Source of the DNA: Desulfurococcaceae archaeon
GTDB taxonomy: Archaea; Thermoproteota; Thermoprotei_A; Sulfolobales; Desulfurococcaceae
Assembly (NCBI GenBank): GCA_038845865.1
Contig: JAWBQJ010000001.1
Location: 496,001 to 560,000 of the forward strand
Direction of reading: 5' to 3'
DNA length: 64,000 nucleotides
The position numbers were made by a program, and so were the translations under genes. Below, one piece after another: positions 19,451 through 28,295 of the stretch (its first letter is position 1; every line of letters starts with the position of its first letter). Under the pieces are notes generated by a model. It saw only the letters and a list, made by a program, of their open reading frames with translations, had not been told where the DNA came from and did no database searches.

Positions 19451-20056
19451 CTACGTTGACGCCCACCTGTCGTACAAGCTATGAGCGATACCGAGCACGT
19501 CTAGAATTTTACCGGTGATGAAGTCTAGGATGTCTTCGATGCCCTTAGGTCGAGGATACATGGCTATCGTAGCTGGGAGTATTATGGCACCTGCACGCGA
19601 GAGTCTATACAAGTTCCTCAAGTCTATTGGAGAAAGCGGGGTCTCCCTGACAACGACCACGAGTTTCCCCCCTAAACGGAGAATGCTACCTGCCGCCCTT
19701 GTAACGAGGTTGTCCTGGATCCCATTAGCTATCTTTCCCGTAGTATTGAGGGATGCCGGTACTATGACCATGTCTGAGTGTACAAGGCGACTCGAGCTCG
19801 CTATAGGGGCTTCTAGGTCGTTTTCGAAGTACACAGCATCAACGTCTAGTGATCGCAAGTAGTGCTGCAGGTCTACGCTCTCCTCTATTCTCGCAACCTT
19901 CATCGCTCCTTCCGTGTAGGTAGCATATATGCACTCATAGTAACTCTTTAGGATGCTGACGTGCTTTAGGAACCATAGTCCAAGGGCTATGCCGCTTGCC
20001 CCCGTTAACGCTGTTATTAAAGAACGTTTGCAGTCAACCCTGCGCGGGCTCATCAC
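19451..20056 (-). CDS. ubiX: UbiX-family flavin prenyltransferase
   Basis: 201 aa flavoprotein. Key segments: SLITALTGASGIALGLWFLKHV (FMN-binding TGASG), DMVIVPASLNTTGKIANGIQDNLVTRAA (the family's S-M-K/N-T block) and KLVVVVRETPLSPIDLRNL (VRE-PLS). UbiX makes prenylated FMN, the cofactor of UbiD-type decarboxylases; no UbiD is visible here. The start is GTG 20056 or ATG 20053; both overlap a GGTGATGA string that is also box C' of a candidate guide RNA. A TATA element CTTATAATTT at about 20085-20094 fits a short leader. Confidence 0.9.
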   Translation of the reverse strand: MMSPRRVDCKRSLITALTGASGIALGLWFLKHVSILKSYYECIYATYTEGAMKVARIEESVDLQHYLRSLDVDAVYFENDLEAPIASSSRLVHSDMVIVPASLNTTGKIANGIQDNLVTRAAGSILRLGGKLVVVVRETPLSPIDLRNLYRLSRAGAIILPATIAMYPRPKGIEDILDFITGKILDVLGIAHSLYDRWAST

Positions 20057-20085
20057 CTTTCAGGCCTTTAGAGCTCTATCACCAC
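20034..20085 (-). ncRNA. Candidate box C/D guide RNA overlapping the ubiX start
   Basis: Reading leftward: GTGATAG (20082-20076, imperfect box C), 12-nt spacer AGCTCTAAAGGC, CTGA (20063-20060, perfect D'), 3 nt, GTGATGA (20056-20050, perfect C'), 12-nt spacer GCCCGCGCAGGG, TTGA (20037-20034, box D with one mismatch). The 12/3/12 geometry is exactly that of archaeal C/D RNAs. A TATA-like CCTATTTATTGC at about 20104-20115 would start transcription near 20085. Against it: C' coincides with the ubiX ribosome binding site/start, and boxes C and D are imperfect. Confidence 0.35.
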
Positions 20086-20133
20086 AAATTATAAGGTCTT
20101 ACCGAGCAATAAATAGGTTGCACGAGGTGCAAG

Positions 20134-20421
20134 TTGTTGTTTCCAAGGGGGGTAAACGCGAAGGTGTTGAACGGTCTCGTTCACGAGCTTCGAATGCGCG
20201 GTCTGTGGGCCGAGAGACACTCGTACAGTATCAGGATAGCGTATAACGGGTTATTCGTCGCCAGCCTGCACTTGTACCCAGGCTTTAATGAAGCTGTTCT
20301 GCGGCTTTATGGTCGTAGTGACGTCAACCGCCACGTGCAGAAGGAAGTGGAGGCGCTGATCAGGAAGTACTTCCCAGACTACGTACTCAGAGCGGTGGTT
20401 CTCAGACAGACGTTAGGCTAG
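20134..20421 (+). CDS. Hypothetical protein
   Basis: 95 aa; not recognised. Mixed alpha/beta composition with SYSIRIAYNGLFVASLHLYPG in the middle and RHVQKEVEALIRKYFPDYVLRAVVL toward the end; no cysteine or obvious catalytic motif. TTG start at 20134: TATA-like CAATAAATAGG at about 20107-20117 suggests a leaderless message, and GAGGTG lies 10 nt upstream. An overlapping reading frame on the same strand (19953-20246) lacks these signals and lies largely antisense to ubiX. Confidence 0.5.
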   Translation: MLFPRGVNAKVLNGLVHELRMRGLWAERHSYSIRIAYNGLFVASLHLYPGFNEAVLRLYGRSDVNRHVQKEVEALIRKYFPDYVLRAVVLRQTLG

Positions 20422-20430
20422 TAGCGCTCG

Positions 20431-21495
20431 CTAAGCTTTAATCACCGTCTTTGAAGCCTTCCTCAACCTATTCATGACCGCTAAACCCAGGCCACGCTCC
20501 TCTACACCCTCGACGACTGCAACATCGCAGTCCAGGTCGTCAAGGCTTCTTAACGTTTTGAACAGGTTTTTAGCAATTTCAAACACGTTAAACCGCGAAC
20601 CTAGTTCCAGTATAATAGAGTTGGGTAACGATGTGTAAGTGGAGGCTGTTTCGCGCGTTGCAACTATGCATACCTTTAATCCCTCTTTGACATATTTCAA
20701 GGCGCTAGTCAATATCGTCTTTTTGAGGCTTTCAATGCTCCCGGAGAGGGGCTCTACGAGGATTAGGGGGGTGTCTGGGGCATAGTGCCTATACTTCATT
20801 CCAGGTGCAAGTGCTATATCGGCTTCTCGGTATCCACGGGCGAACTCGGGAACCGCTATCTTTTCTCCTAAAACTTTCTCAATGTCCTCTACGGCATACG
20901 CGCCAGGTCTGAGCAGCACCGGGGGTTCTGCGAGGATGTCTATTATCGTGGACTCCACGCCGTGAACTGTTTCCCCGGCATCTATGATGGCATCTATTCT
21001 ATTGTAGAGGTCCCTAATTACGTGTTCGGCGCTTGTAGGGCTAGGCTTACCTGCGAGGTTTGCGCTAGGGGCAGCTATGGGTGCCCTTGTTTCTCTAATT
21101 AAGCCCAACGCCACGGGGTGTGCCGGCATTCTCACGGCTACTGTGTCAAGCCCGCTCGTAACTATTTTTGGAACGCGTGGATGTCTTGGTAGAATCAACG
21201 TGAGGGGGCCCGGCCAAAACGCCTCCATTAACCTACGGGCTTTGTCGGGTATATCTACAGCGACCTCATTGAGCATGTTTACATCGCATATGTGTATAAT
21301 GAGGGGGTTATCGGGCGGCCTCAGCTTAGCCCAGAAGATCTTTTTAACGGCCTCTTCATTAAAGACAACCGCGCCTAGACCGTAAACGGTTTCCGTTGGA
21401 AACGCCACGATTCCTCCTCTCCGTAGAATTTCGGCGGCCTTGGCTAGAATCAGGGAATCTGGTTGTTGCGGGTCGAGTTTAAACACGACGGTCAT
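20431..21495 (-). CDS. L-threonylcarbamoyladenylate synthase (Sua5)
   Basis: 354 aa. Makes threonylcarbamoyl-AMP from Thr, bicarbonate and ATP, the first step of t6A37 synthesis on ANN-decoding tRNAs. The YrdC domain is at the N-terminus: GGIVAFPTETVYGLGA, KIFWAKLRPPDNPLIIH, FWPGPLTLIL, VAVRMPAHPVAL and APSANLAGKPSPTSAEHV (K-R-S-N nucleotide/threonine site). GMKYRHYAPDTPL marks the linker to the C-terminal Sua5 domain. Full length for the long (Sua5) form. Possible duplicated TATA-like repeats lie in the upstream tmcA 3' end. Confidence 0.94.
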   Translation of the reverse strand: MTVVFKLDPQQPDSLILAKAAEILRRGGIVAFPTETVYGLGAVVFNEEAVKKIFWAKLRPPDNPLIIHICDVNMLNEVAVDIPDKARRLMEAFWPGPLTLILPRHPRVPKIVTSGLDTVAVRMPAHPVALGLIRETRAPIAAPSANLAGKPSPTSAEHVIRDLYNRIDAIIDAGETVHGVESTIIDILAEPPVLLRPGAYAVEDIEKVLGEKIAVPEFARGYREADIALAPGMKYRHYAPDTPLILVEPLSGSIESLKKTILTSALKYVKEGLKVCIVATRETASTYTSLPNSIILELGSRFNVFEIAKNLFKTLRSLDDLDCDVAVVEGVEERGLGLAVMNRLRKASKTVIKA

Positions 21496-21557
21496 GACTA
21501 TAGCCCATTACTCGGTGTCTGGTGGGCTTTACTGTAAGTACGGGTTACAGAGTCCAC

Positions 21558-24059
21558 CTAGTAGCTTGGTATTCCGGGCTTATATGATGAGATGGACACC
21601 CCGGGCTTATATGCTTCGCGTTTGAGACCAGTGAAATATTCAAAGTATATGCATGCTATCTCGTGACCGGCTTCTTGAAGGGTCTTTACGGGTTTTTTGA
21701 GCATGCTGGCGGCTTCATCCCAGGATAGCCCTTGAAGGGCCCTTGTGATCAGTAGTAGTTCCTGTAACCTGTTAAGTTGAGGTCTGGCTTCTTTGCTTAC
21801 AAGCCAGTGAAGCTTTGCAATGGTGTACATCAAGTCAGCGGCCGCTTCAAACGTCATAGGGCCTGTGCAGTAAGTCCAGAGCCTGTCAATGGCTATTAGT
21901 GAGGGTGCCGGGGGCCTTTCATGGTAAAAATAGGGATCGGCATCTAGCATTAAGTAAGCTACCTCGGGTTCAAGCTCTCTGTAGTTTACCGAGATACTGT
22001 TAAGCAGTTTCAACTTGAACTCTAACTTAGCTATTTCGACGAGTTTTGCAGCTTTTTCGTTAGCAGGCTTTATCACCAGCACCGTGTACTCTCCACTAAC
22101 GGGGTTTCTGTCAGGGCTTATGTGAACAACGCTAAATCCGTTTTTAATCCAGAATTTTAAGAGCTCCTCCGTAACCCCGAACCCTGAACCCAACCAGTCT
22201 AGGCCCCTCTCTTTAACCTCCTCGAATACCTTTTCCAATGCCCAACTACCTACACCCTTACCTTGTACGGCTGGGTGTGTAGCTATTCTCACTATGCGCC
22301 AGCCAGCGGTATTCGCGAACTCTATCAACCTCGCGTGTTTAAGAAACCTGTCCGGTATGATGTTGCCGGGGATCTTGCCTCCCCGCAACAACTCGCCGAT
22401 CATTTTCGGGTCTATGGGACCTTCCTGCGCTATTTGCACCGCGCAGACTACCTTACCCGAAGTCGTCTTAATAGCCCTTACTATGTGGTGTGGTGCATCT
22501 GCCAGCATTCCGAGGTCGTCGGGTTCGTTTCTGTAATGTGCGAGCACGTATATGCCGAATAGTTGCCTGAGCTCTTCTTCGTTTTCAAATAGCTCCCCGG
22601 GTTCGTACCTCGTGTACACTAGCCTCTTAGCTTCGATGTCTTTCAAGTCTTCCTCATCTAGTCCTACGGGCTCCGCATCTAGTAGTAGGGCTTTAAACAG
22701 CCACTCTTCTACGGGGTCATCGTAGTTGTAGCGTATTGGCTCGCTCATCTCGTATTGATACAGCTCCACGCCTTCCATGCTTTTCAGTCTTCTCAAAAAC
22801 CTGACGGAAAAACCCCTACCCGCGCCTTCGTAACCGTGTATGGTGGTGGAAAATACTACCCTATTGTGGGCTTCGAGGATCTTGTATAGTAGAGGTACAT
22901 GTATACCTGCCGCTTCATCAACCACGACTATGTCGCCTTTAAGTTTCGGTATCACTAATGGTTCCCAGTACTCTATGCTAAATCTCTCTCCGCGTACTTC
23001 AACCACGTTTCCTCCCCGTTTTACTACGTCATACTTGTATCCAAGCTTGTCGAGGACCTTCATTGCGAGGCTCATGAGGGATTGAACGTTGCCCGGCTCA
23101 GGTGACGTTACAAGAACTCTAAAACGGGGTTTAACTTTGCGGAATAAACATAATAGCCCGACTACTCCTATTCCCACGGCGCAACTCTTACCTCGACCTC
23201 TATCGGCTGTCAAGACGAAGACCTTCTTCGCGCCTTTTTTTGGCTTCTCGTAGAAGTATTCTAAGACTTTAATCACGTTAACCTGGTCGATCGTTAGCGC
23301 ATGCTCGTAAACTTCGCTCGGAAAACTCCTTTCTTTCGGTATGTTCACCGTTCTAGTATAGGGTTTAAGTTCCCTCCTGAGTTCTAGTTTCTTGATGACC
23401 CTGTTGTTATCAGCATCGTATACCCCTATACCATCATGATCTAGGAGCTTTTTCTTGATCCACGTTATGAACACGTGTCTAGGCTCCGGGAACTGAGGCA
23501 CGGTAAGGGTTTCCTTAAATATCGTCTTGTGGGTGTCCCACGTCTCCCATGGAGGGGTGAGAAACACGATAATGCCTCCACCTTCAACGATGCCCACCAA
23601 TCTACCAACGTCATTGGGCTTCAGGTCCTTGGTTAAATCCATCACCAAGAACTGTACTGTCACGCCGAGGTACTTCTCGCTCTTTTCATATACAGAGTAC
23701 TCAAAGTCCACTGAGTTCACGCTAGAAACCTCGGCCTCGAAGACCTCTTTAATCTTAACCGCATCTGGGAATTCGTCGTGATAGACGTAAAGACCGGTTA
23801 GTTCTTTTTTGCTCTCGAGCTTATACCACTTACCAGCATAATAGTTCACTAGTTTTGATGCGAGAACCCCCAGCTTGGTGGGATCGGAGCCTGATAGGGC
23901 TATGAGCACCCGTACCCTAGCTCTAATGAGCCTCTCAGATAGCTTGCCCAGATCGCGCATAAATCTTTTAAAAGAGGAGGGCAGGCTCCTGCTCGTGAAG
24001 CGGTAATCGCTCTTCAATAGGCTCGGCACCGGGAAGAGCGTTTTCACTAAAGGGTGCAC
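21558..24059 (-). CDS. tmcA: tRNA(Met) cytidine acetyltransferase TmcA
   Basis: 833 aa. Installs ac4C on RNA using acetyl-CoA and ATP. N-terminal domain (RVRVLIALSGSDPTKLG) is followed by the RecA-like helicase module with Walker A LTADRGRGKSCAVG (near residue 280) and VVDEAAGIHVPLL; the GNAT domain has IATHPAVQGKGVGSWALEKV (near 610); a C-terminal tRNA-binding tail follows. The GTG start shares one base with the cdc48 stop, so it is coupled to cdc48. The last 17 residues contain a duplicated YKPG(V/I) motif encoded by a 13-bp direct repeat. Confidence 0.95.
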   Translation of the reverse strand: MHPLVKTLFPVPSLLKSDYRFTSRSLPSSFKRFMRDLGKLSERLIRARVRVLIALSGSDPTKLGVLASKLVNYYAGKWYKLESKKELTGLYVYHDEFPDAVKIKEVFEAEVSSVNSVDFEYSVYEKSEKYLGVTVQFLVMDLTKDLKPNDVGRLVGIVEGGGIIVFLTPPWETWDTHKTIFKETLTVPQFPEPRHVFITWIKKKLLDHDGIGVYDADNNRVIKKLELRRELKPYTRTVNIPKERSFPSEVYEHALTIDQVNVIKVLEYFYEKPKKGAKKVFVLTADRGRGKSCAVGIGVVGLLCLFRKVKPRFRVLVTSPEPGNVQSLMSLAMKVLDKLGYKYDVVKRGGNVVEVRGERFSIEYWEPLVIPKLKGDIVVVDEAAGIHVPLLYKILEAHNRVVFSTTIHGYEGAGRGFSVRFLRRLKSMEGVELYQYEMSEPIRYNYDDPVEEWLFKALLLDAEPVGLDEEDLKDIEAKRLVYTRYEPGELFENEEELRQLFGIYVLAHYRNEPDDLGMLADAPHHIVRAIKTTSGKVVCAVQIAQEGPIDPKMIGELLRGGKIPGNIIPDRFLKHARLIEFANTAGWRIVRIATHPAVQGKGVGSWALEKVFEEVKERGLDWLGSGFGVTEELLKFWIKNGFSVVHISPDRNPVSGEYTVLVIKPANEKAAKLVEIAKLEFKLKLLNSISVNYRELEPEVAYLMLDADPYFYHERPPAPSLIAIDRLWTYCTGPMTFEAAADLMYTIAKLHWLVSKEARPQLNRLQELLLITRALQGLSWDEAASMLKKPVKTLQEAGHEIACIYFEYFTGLKREAYKPGVSISSYKPGIPSY
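21574..21613 (-). repeat. 13-bp direct repeat with TATA-like core at the 3' end of tmcA
   Basis: CATATAAGCCCGG on the minus strand occurs at 21613-21601 and again at 21586-21574, 27 bp apart and therefore in frame; it encodes YKPG twice in the TmcA tail. Each copy contains ATATAAG, a good TATA sequence, about 80-118 bp upstream of the sua5 ATG, for which I see no other clear promoter. Confidence 0.6.
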
Positions 24060-26311
24060 TAACCATAAGGTAGCTGTATGCGCTTAAAGCCCCCGCTCGT
24101 ACTAACCCTTTTCAACTCTTTAGCTAGCTTATCGTACATTTCGATGTCAGCCCTATTCAGACTAGGCGGTATTTTATTCAATGCATCGGTAAAGTGCCTT
24201 ATTTCAACCCGCGTTACCTGTAACGAGCCTGATCTAGCGAACGTTTCCCGAAGAGCCAGCATGGCTGCTTCTTTACAGACGGCAGCTATATCTGCACCCG
24301 TATACCCCTCCGTTCTCTTGGCGAGTTCCTGGAGGTCTACGTCTTCGGCTAACGGCACTTTTCTGGTGTGTACTTTAAAGATCTCCACTCGAGCCTTGTA
24401 ATCCGGTGGAGGCACGTAGACGAGTTTGTCAAACCGCCCAGGCCTCAGTAGCGCGGGGTCGAGTAGGTCCGGTCTATTGGTAGCAGCGATGACTATTACT
24501 CTGCGAAGCGGTTGAATTCCGTCGAGCTCCGTAAGTAGCTGGTTAACGATCCTGTCAATAACACCGCTAGGATCGCTACCTCTAACGCCAGCTATAGAGT
24601 CGATCTCGTCGAAGAAGACTATCGCGGGCGCCACCATACGGGCCCTCCTGAATATTTCTCTTATTGCTCTTTCGGATTCTCCGACCCACTTGCTCAGTAT
24701 TTCGGGGCCTCTAATAGCTATGAAGTTAGCACCACTCTCAGTAGCCACAGCCTTCGCCAGCAGGGTCTTACCCGTGCCGGGCGGGCCGAAGAGTAAAATG
24801 CCCTTTGGAGGCTCGATGCCCATTTTTTCGAAGACGTGGGGGTACCTCATGGGCCACTCAATGCTCTCTCTGAGTTCTTGCTTAACGTCATCGAGGCCGC
24901 CGATGTCGCTCCACCTAACTTCGGGTATTTCAACTATTACCTCCCTCATTAGTGATGGCTGGATCGACTTCATCGCTATTAGGAAGTCCTCCATAGTAAC
25001 TCCGAGTTTTTCAAGCTTCTCAGCCGGTATTGTAGGCTGGTTCAAGTCAATGTTTTCCTGCTGTATAAACCGCCTAAGAGCGCTCATGGCTGCTTCTTTA
25101 ACCAGTGCTGCGATGTCCGCGCCAGTATAACCGTGCGTCATTTCCGCTATCTTATCCAAGTCCACATCCTCCGCTAACGGCATGTTCCTAGTGTGTACTG
25201 CTAAGATCTCCCTCCTAGCCCTCTTATCGGGCGGTGGTATTTCTATTTCCCTATCAAACCTTCCCGGCCTCCTCAGCGCGGGGTCGAGTGCTTCAGGCCT
25301 ATTAGTTGCGCCTATAACAACTACCTTACCGCGCTCCTTTAATCCGTCCATTAGGGCTAGTAGCTGAGCTACTACCCTCTTCTCAACTTCGCCAACCACC
25401 TCCTCCCTCTTAGGCGCAATGCTATCTATTTCGTCAATGAATATTATTGCCGGGGCGTTTGCTTGGGCTTCTTCGAATATCTTTCTGAGCCTTTCTTCTG
25501 ATTCGCCGTAGAACTTGCTCATTATTTCGGGGCCGTTAATGCTGGTGAAGTGCGCACCTATCTCATTGGCGAGGGCTTTTGCTAATAAGGTCTTACCCGT
25601 TCCCGGGGGGCCATACAGGAGTATCCCCTTCGGCGGCTCAATGCCGAGCCTTTCAAAGAGCTCGGGGTGTTTCATCGGTAGCTCAACGATCTCCCTGATT
25701 TTCTGCTTCACCTCCTCCAGATCACCTATATCCTCCCACGTTACGGGGGGCACACCCTCGCCTAAGAGCTCTGGTCTCACGGGCTGCCATCTAACTTCGA
25801 TAAAGGTTTCATCGGTAACGTAAACTACGGCAGATGGCTGTACACTCGTAATAACAAATCTCAAGACCATGCCGTAAAATGGTATGTCAATCACGTCCCC
25901 GCGCTTAACCGGGTTTCCATGTAGGTACTTCTTGATTACCTGCGCGAAGTATTCGGGGTCAGCACCAACCCGGGGCATGTGCTCGACGGGGGCAACGACA
26001 ATCCGGGACGCCGGATCCACCCTGATCGGCCTTACGGTAACGTAGTCTCCGGGTGACGCCCCTATGATCTTCCTCACCGTGCCATCTATCCTAACAAGCC
26101 CGGTGCCTTCGTCTTCGGGGTACGCTGGCCAGACCTTTAATACCTCCCTGCCCTTCGGCCCCACGATCTCGATGAAGTCCCCTATTTCGACTCCAAGCCT
26201 CTTCATAGCTTCTTTGTCTATTCTAGCTATTTTCCTACCAACATCTCGCGATTTCGCCTCGGCAACTCTCAGTTTAACGACTCTCTCCGTGCGATTGGAT
26301 CCTTGGGACAT
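24059..26311 (-). CDS. cdc48: Cdc48/VAT-type tandem AAA ATPase
   Basis: 750 aa unfoldase that extracts or unfolds proteins for degradation. N-domain: double-psi barrel ([31 protein letters not shown]) and a second beta subdomain to about residue 185. D1 begins [23 protein letters not shown] with Walker [16 protein letters not shown] (near 232) and Walker [10 protein letters not shown]2 begins [23 protein letters not shown] with a second GPPGTGKT (near 507) and [11 protein letters not shown]. Arginine-finger motifs [10 protein letters not shown] and RPGRFDKLV are intact. Followed by tmcA with a 1-bp overlap. Confidence 0.97.
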   Translation of the reverse strand: MSQGSNRTERVVKLRVAEAKSRDVGRKIARIDKEAMKRLGVEIGDFIEIVGPKGREVLKVWPAYPEDEGTGLVRIDGTVRKIIGASPGDYVTVRPIRVDPASRIVVAPVEHMPRVGADPEYFAQVIKKYLHGNPVKRGDVIDIPFYGMVLRFVITSVQPSAVVYVTDETFIEVRWQPVRPELLGEGVPPVTWEDIGDLEEVKQKIREIVELPMKHPELFERLGIEPPKGILLYGPPGTGKTLLAKALANEIGAHFTSINGPEIMSKFYGESEERLRKIFEEAQANAPAIIFIDEIDSIAPKREEVVGEVEKRVVAQLLALMDGLKERGKVVVIGATNRPEALDPALRRPGRFDREIEIPPPDKRARREILAVHTRNMPLAEDVDLDKIAEMTHGYTGADIAALVKEAAMSALRRFIQQENIDLNQPTIPAEKLEKLGVTMEDFLIAMKSIQPSLMREVIVEIPEVRWSDIGGLDDVKQELRESIEWPMRYPHVFEKMGIEPPKGILLFGPPGTGKTLLAKAVATESGANFIAIRGPEILSKWVGESERAIREIFRRARMVAPAIVFFDEIDSIAGVRGSDPSGVIDRIVNQLLTELDGIQPLRRVIVIAATNRPDLLDPALLRPGRFDKLVYVPPPDYKARVEIFKVHTRKVPLAEDVDLQELAKRTEGYTGADIAAVCKEAAMLALRETFARSGSLQVTRVEIRHFTDALNKIPPSLNRADIEMYDKLAKELKRVSTSGGFKRIQLPYG

Positions 26312-26589
26312 TTAGCACCCTCTCGCTTACTTTTAGTATAGTTAGCGGGTAATAAAATCTAGGTTCAAGTCGTAATTCACAGCTTCGTTACACGACCTTA
26401 CTCCTTACGTTCACAGTGAGGGTTACTTGGAGGAGCTTAATTGGGCTCATTGAAGTTCCGTGGATCCCCCCGTAGAAGGATCATACTATAAGCTTTATAA
26501 ATGGATCTATTCGTAAAAAATGCAGAGGAATTTACTTCACCTAACTGAAAGTTTTATGAGCCTAGAGCGCTGAGCGGGGTGCCGGTTAC

Positions 26590-27237
26590 ATGACTATGGA
26601 GATGAGAACTCGGGTCGTATTCATAGGGTTAGTGGTAGCGTCACTCGTAGGAATTATAGGAATGTACACGTGGGTAGAAGTAACAGAGACGCCACTAGTA
26701 ACCAGCACGCACACGAACTCAATACCAATTAAGAGCTTAGCGTGCGCAGGGTTTTACAGTAGCTCAGAACAGTTCGGCATAAACCTACCACTTGCCGGTA
26801 CAAACTACAACGCCTTAACGTATAGTACAAGGTTAAGCGTAGCTCACAGAGACACCACGTGTAACTGGGTATATGGTGGACGTACCTTTAGCCTCTACGG
26901 GTCTATAGAGGTAACAGTCCCCGTCACGGGTGGACTGGTTTACATACAGGACTTCTACGGGTTCGGTTACAAGGGTAACACGAACAAAGACCCAGACATA
27001 TACGTCTGGTTCAAGTTAAACCAAACAACGATGAATTCTATAGCTTCATCCGCATACATTAGAATGTATTACTACAAGGGGGAGCCCTATTGGGAACTAG
27101 ACTTGATAAACGGCACCATGATCGGGCCTATACGGCTATCGCCGGGACAGGCATTAAGGCTAGACCTATTCGTAAAGGCGAATGCAACGGGCACTGGGAA
27201 GTTCGTTATTGAACTCTACGCTATACGAGTAGAATAA
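26590..27237 (+). CDS. Secreted or membrane-anchored beta-rich protein of unknown function
   Basis: 215 aa, not recognised. Residues 8-27 (VVFIGLVVASLVGIIGMYTW) form a signal peptide/anchor after the basic MRTR. The rest is rich in Thr, Tyr, Gly and Asn, with alternating hydrophobic residues typical of extracellular beta-sheets (VTVPVTGGLVYIQDFYGFGY, YIRMYYYKGEPYWELDLI). Two cysteines (near 52 and 92) could form a disulphide, and NQT, NGT and NAT are potential N-glycosylation sites. A TATA box CTTTATAAAT at about 26493-26502 leaves a leader of about 70 nt. A cell-surface filament or sheath subunit is conceivable but not demonstrated. Confidence 0.65.
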   Translation: MTMEMRTRVVFIGLVVASLVGIIGMYTWVEVTETPLVTSTHTNSIPIKSLACAGFYSSSEQFGINLPLAGTNYNALTYSTRLSVAHRDTTCNWVYGGRTFSLYGSIEVTVPVTGGLVYIQDFYGFGYKGNTNKDPDIYVWFKLNQTTMNSIASSAYIRMYYYKGEPYWELDLINGTMIGPIRLSPGQALRLDLFVKANATGTGKFVIELYAIRVE

Positions 27238-27400
27238 CCGAGAAGCAGTGTACGTGAGAGAGCCCGGTTCTCGTGATAACCGGTATTACCGCTTCACCCC
27301 AGTTCTCCTACACCGGTCCCGGGCTCAGCCACCCTTCTATCCTCAAGAGCGTCTGGGATACCGAGGCTTCACGCCTCCCGGAAACTAGTTAAAGTTAAGA
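27238..27400. other. GC-rich intergenic segment with alternative hairpins
   Basis: Between the secreted protein and the KaiC-like gene lies 317 bp without a convincing gene. Its first half is GC-rich and contains GAGCCCGG (27260-27267) complementary to CCGGGCTC (27319-27326), an alternative hairpin CCGGTT/AACCGG (27264-27269 with 27278-27283) that would compete with it, and a GAGGC-TTCAC-GCCTC hairpin (27363-27377). This suggests a structured RNA or mRNA 3' end. The second half holds a candidate C/D RNA (27418-27472) and the promoter TATA region CCTTATAAGC near 27508 of the KaiC-like gene. Confidence 0.35.
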
Positions 27401-27417
27401 AGCATGAATGCGTGCTT

Positions 27418-27472
27418 TTCACCGATGAAAGAACAGCATTAACGAACATGAAGTAGTGTAAAACCTGAAAAT
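27418..27472 (+). ncRNA. Weak candidate box C/D guide RNA
   Basis: CCGATGA (27422-27428, box C with two mismatches at the 5' side), 13-nt spacer AAGAACAGCATTA, ACGA (27442-27445, D' with two mismatches), C' CATGAAG (27447-27453, degenerate), 11-nt spacer TAGTGTAAAAC, perfect CTGA (27465-27468). An AGTTAAAGTTAAG element at 27386-27398 is placed about 25 bp ahead of the expected transcript start. Only box D is perfect, so confidence is low. Confidence 0.25.
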
Positions 27473-27554
27473 ACGCCGAAGGGGAGGCGCCCTTTCCCCG
27501 AAGAATCCTTATAAGCTTTATACAAGGTACCACTATATTCTAACTCAGGGGTGC

Positions 27555-28295
27555 GTGGCAGTGGTTGAGCGCGTAAAGACCGGTATACCTGGATTTGATG
27601 AGATATTGGGTGGTGGAATACCCAAGAGAAGCGTGGTCTTACTGAGTGGAGGTCCAGGTACGGGTAAGAGCATTCTTTCAATGCAGTTTTTATGGAATGG
27701 CTTACAGGTAGGAGAACCCGGAATATACGTTACACTAGAAGAGCACCCCGTTCAGGTAAGAGTGAACATGAAGAATTTTGGGTGGGATATTAGGCAGTAT
27801 GAGCATGAAGGTAAGTTCGCGATCGTAGACGCTTTCACAGCTGGTATTGGCGAGTCCGCGAGGAGGGAGAAATACGTTGTCAAAGACCCTGACAGTGTTG
27901 ATGAGCTAGTAGATGTGCTCAGGATGGCGATTAGGGAGACGAGCGCTCAGAGGGTAGCCATAGACAGTGTCTCAACGCTGTACCTGACAAAGCCCTCGGT
28001 GGCGAGAGCCATTGTCCTGCAACTAAAGAGGGTTCTCTCCGGTATGGGCACTACCAGTATCCTGGTCTCCCAGGTTTCAGTAACAGAGCGCGGTTTCGGC
28101 GGGCCGGGCGTAGAGCATGCCGCAGACGGTATTGTTAGGCTGGACTTGGATGAAGTCGAGGGCGAGCTGGTAAGAAGCATTGTAGTGTGGAAAATGAGAG
28201 GTACAAGTCACAGCATGAAAAGGCACGTCTTTGAAATAACAGATAAGGGCATCGTGATCTACCCGGACAGGGTTTTTAAAGCTAGTCGCTACTAG
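27555..28295 (+). CDS. Single-domain KaiC-like RecA-superfamily ATPase
   Basis: 246 aa. Family landmarks: [38 protein letters not shown], i.e. the DEILGGG entry followed by Walker A GGPGTGKS (near residue 33), VTLEEHP, Walker B-like [12 protein letters not shown] (near 134), and a C-terminal [25 protein letters not shown]. Archaeal single-domain KaiC homologues act in signal transduction, with roles proposed in motility and general regulation; no circadian role is implied. GTG start preceded by AGGGGTG; promoter CCTTATAAGC near 27508. A gene encoding a KaiC-associated regulatory domain is 2.3 kb downstream (30612). Last 14 bp overlap the convergent phosphoribosyltransferase. Confidence 0.9.
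   Translation: MAVVERVKTGIPGFDEILGGGIPKRSVVLLSGGPGTGKSILSMQFLWNGLQVGEPGIYVTLEEHPVQVRVNMKNFGWDIRQYEHEGKFAIVDAFTAGIGESARREKYVVKDPDSVDELVDVLRMAIRETSAQRVAIDSVSTLYLTKPSVARAIVLQLKRVLSGMGTTSILVSQVSVTERGFGGPGVEHAADGIVRLDLDEVEGELVRSIVVWKMRGTSHSMKRHVFEITDKGIVIYPDRVFKASRY

Noticed and set aside
19953..20246. Plus-strand frame antisense to ubiX
   Set aside because: Runs mostly opposite ubiX and lacks promoter or ribosome-site support; the 20134 frame is better supported.
27240..27370. Minus-strand frame with in-frame TAG (ENWGEAVIPVITRTGLS region)
   Set aside because: Broken by a stop codon, lacks a start and ribosome site, and overlaps the GC-rich hairpin segment.
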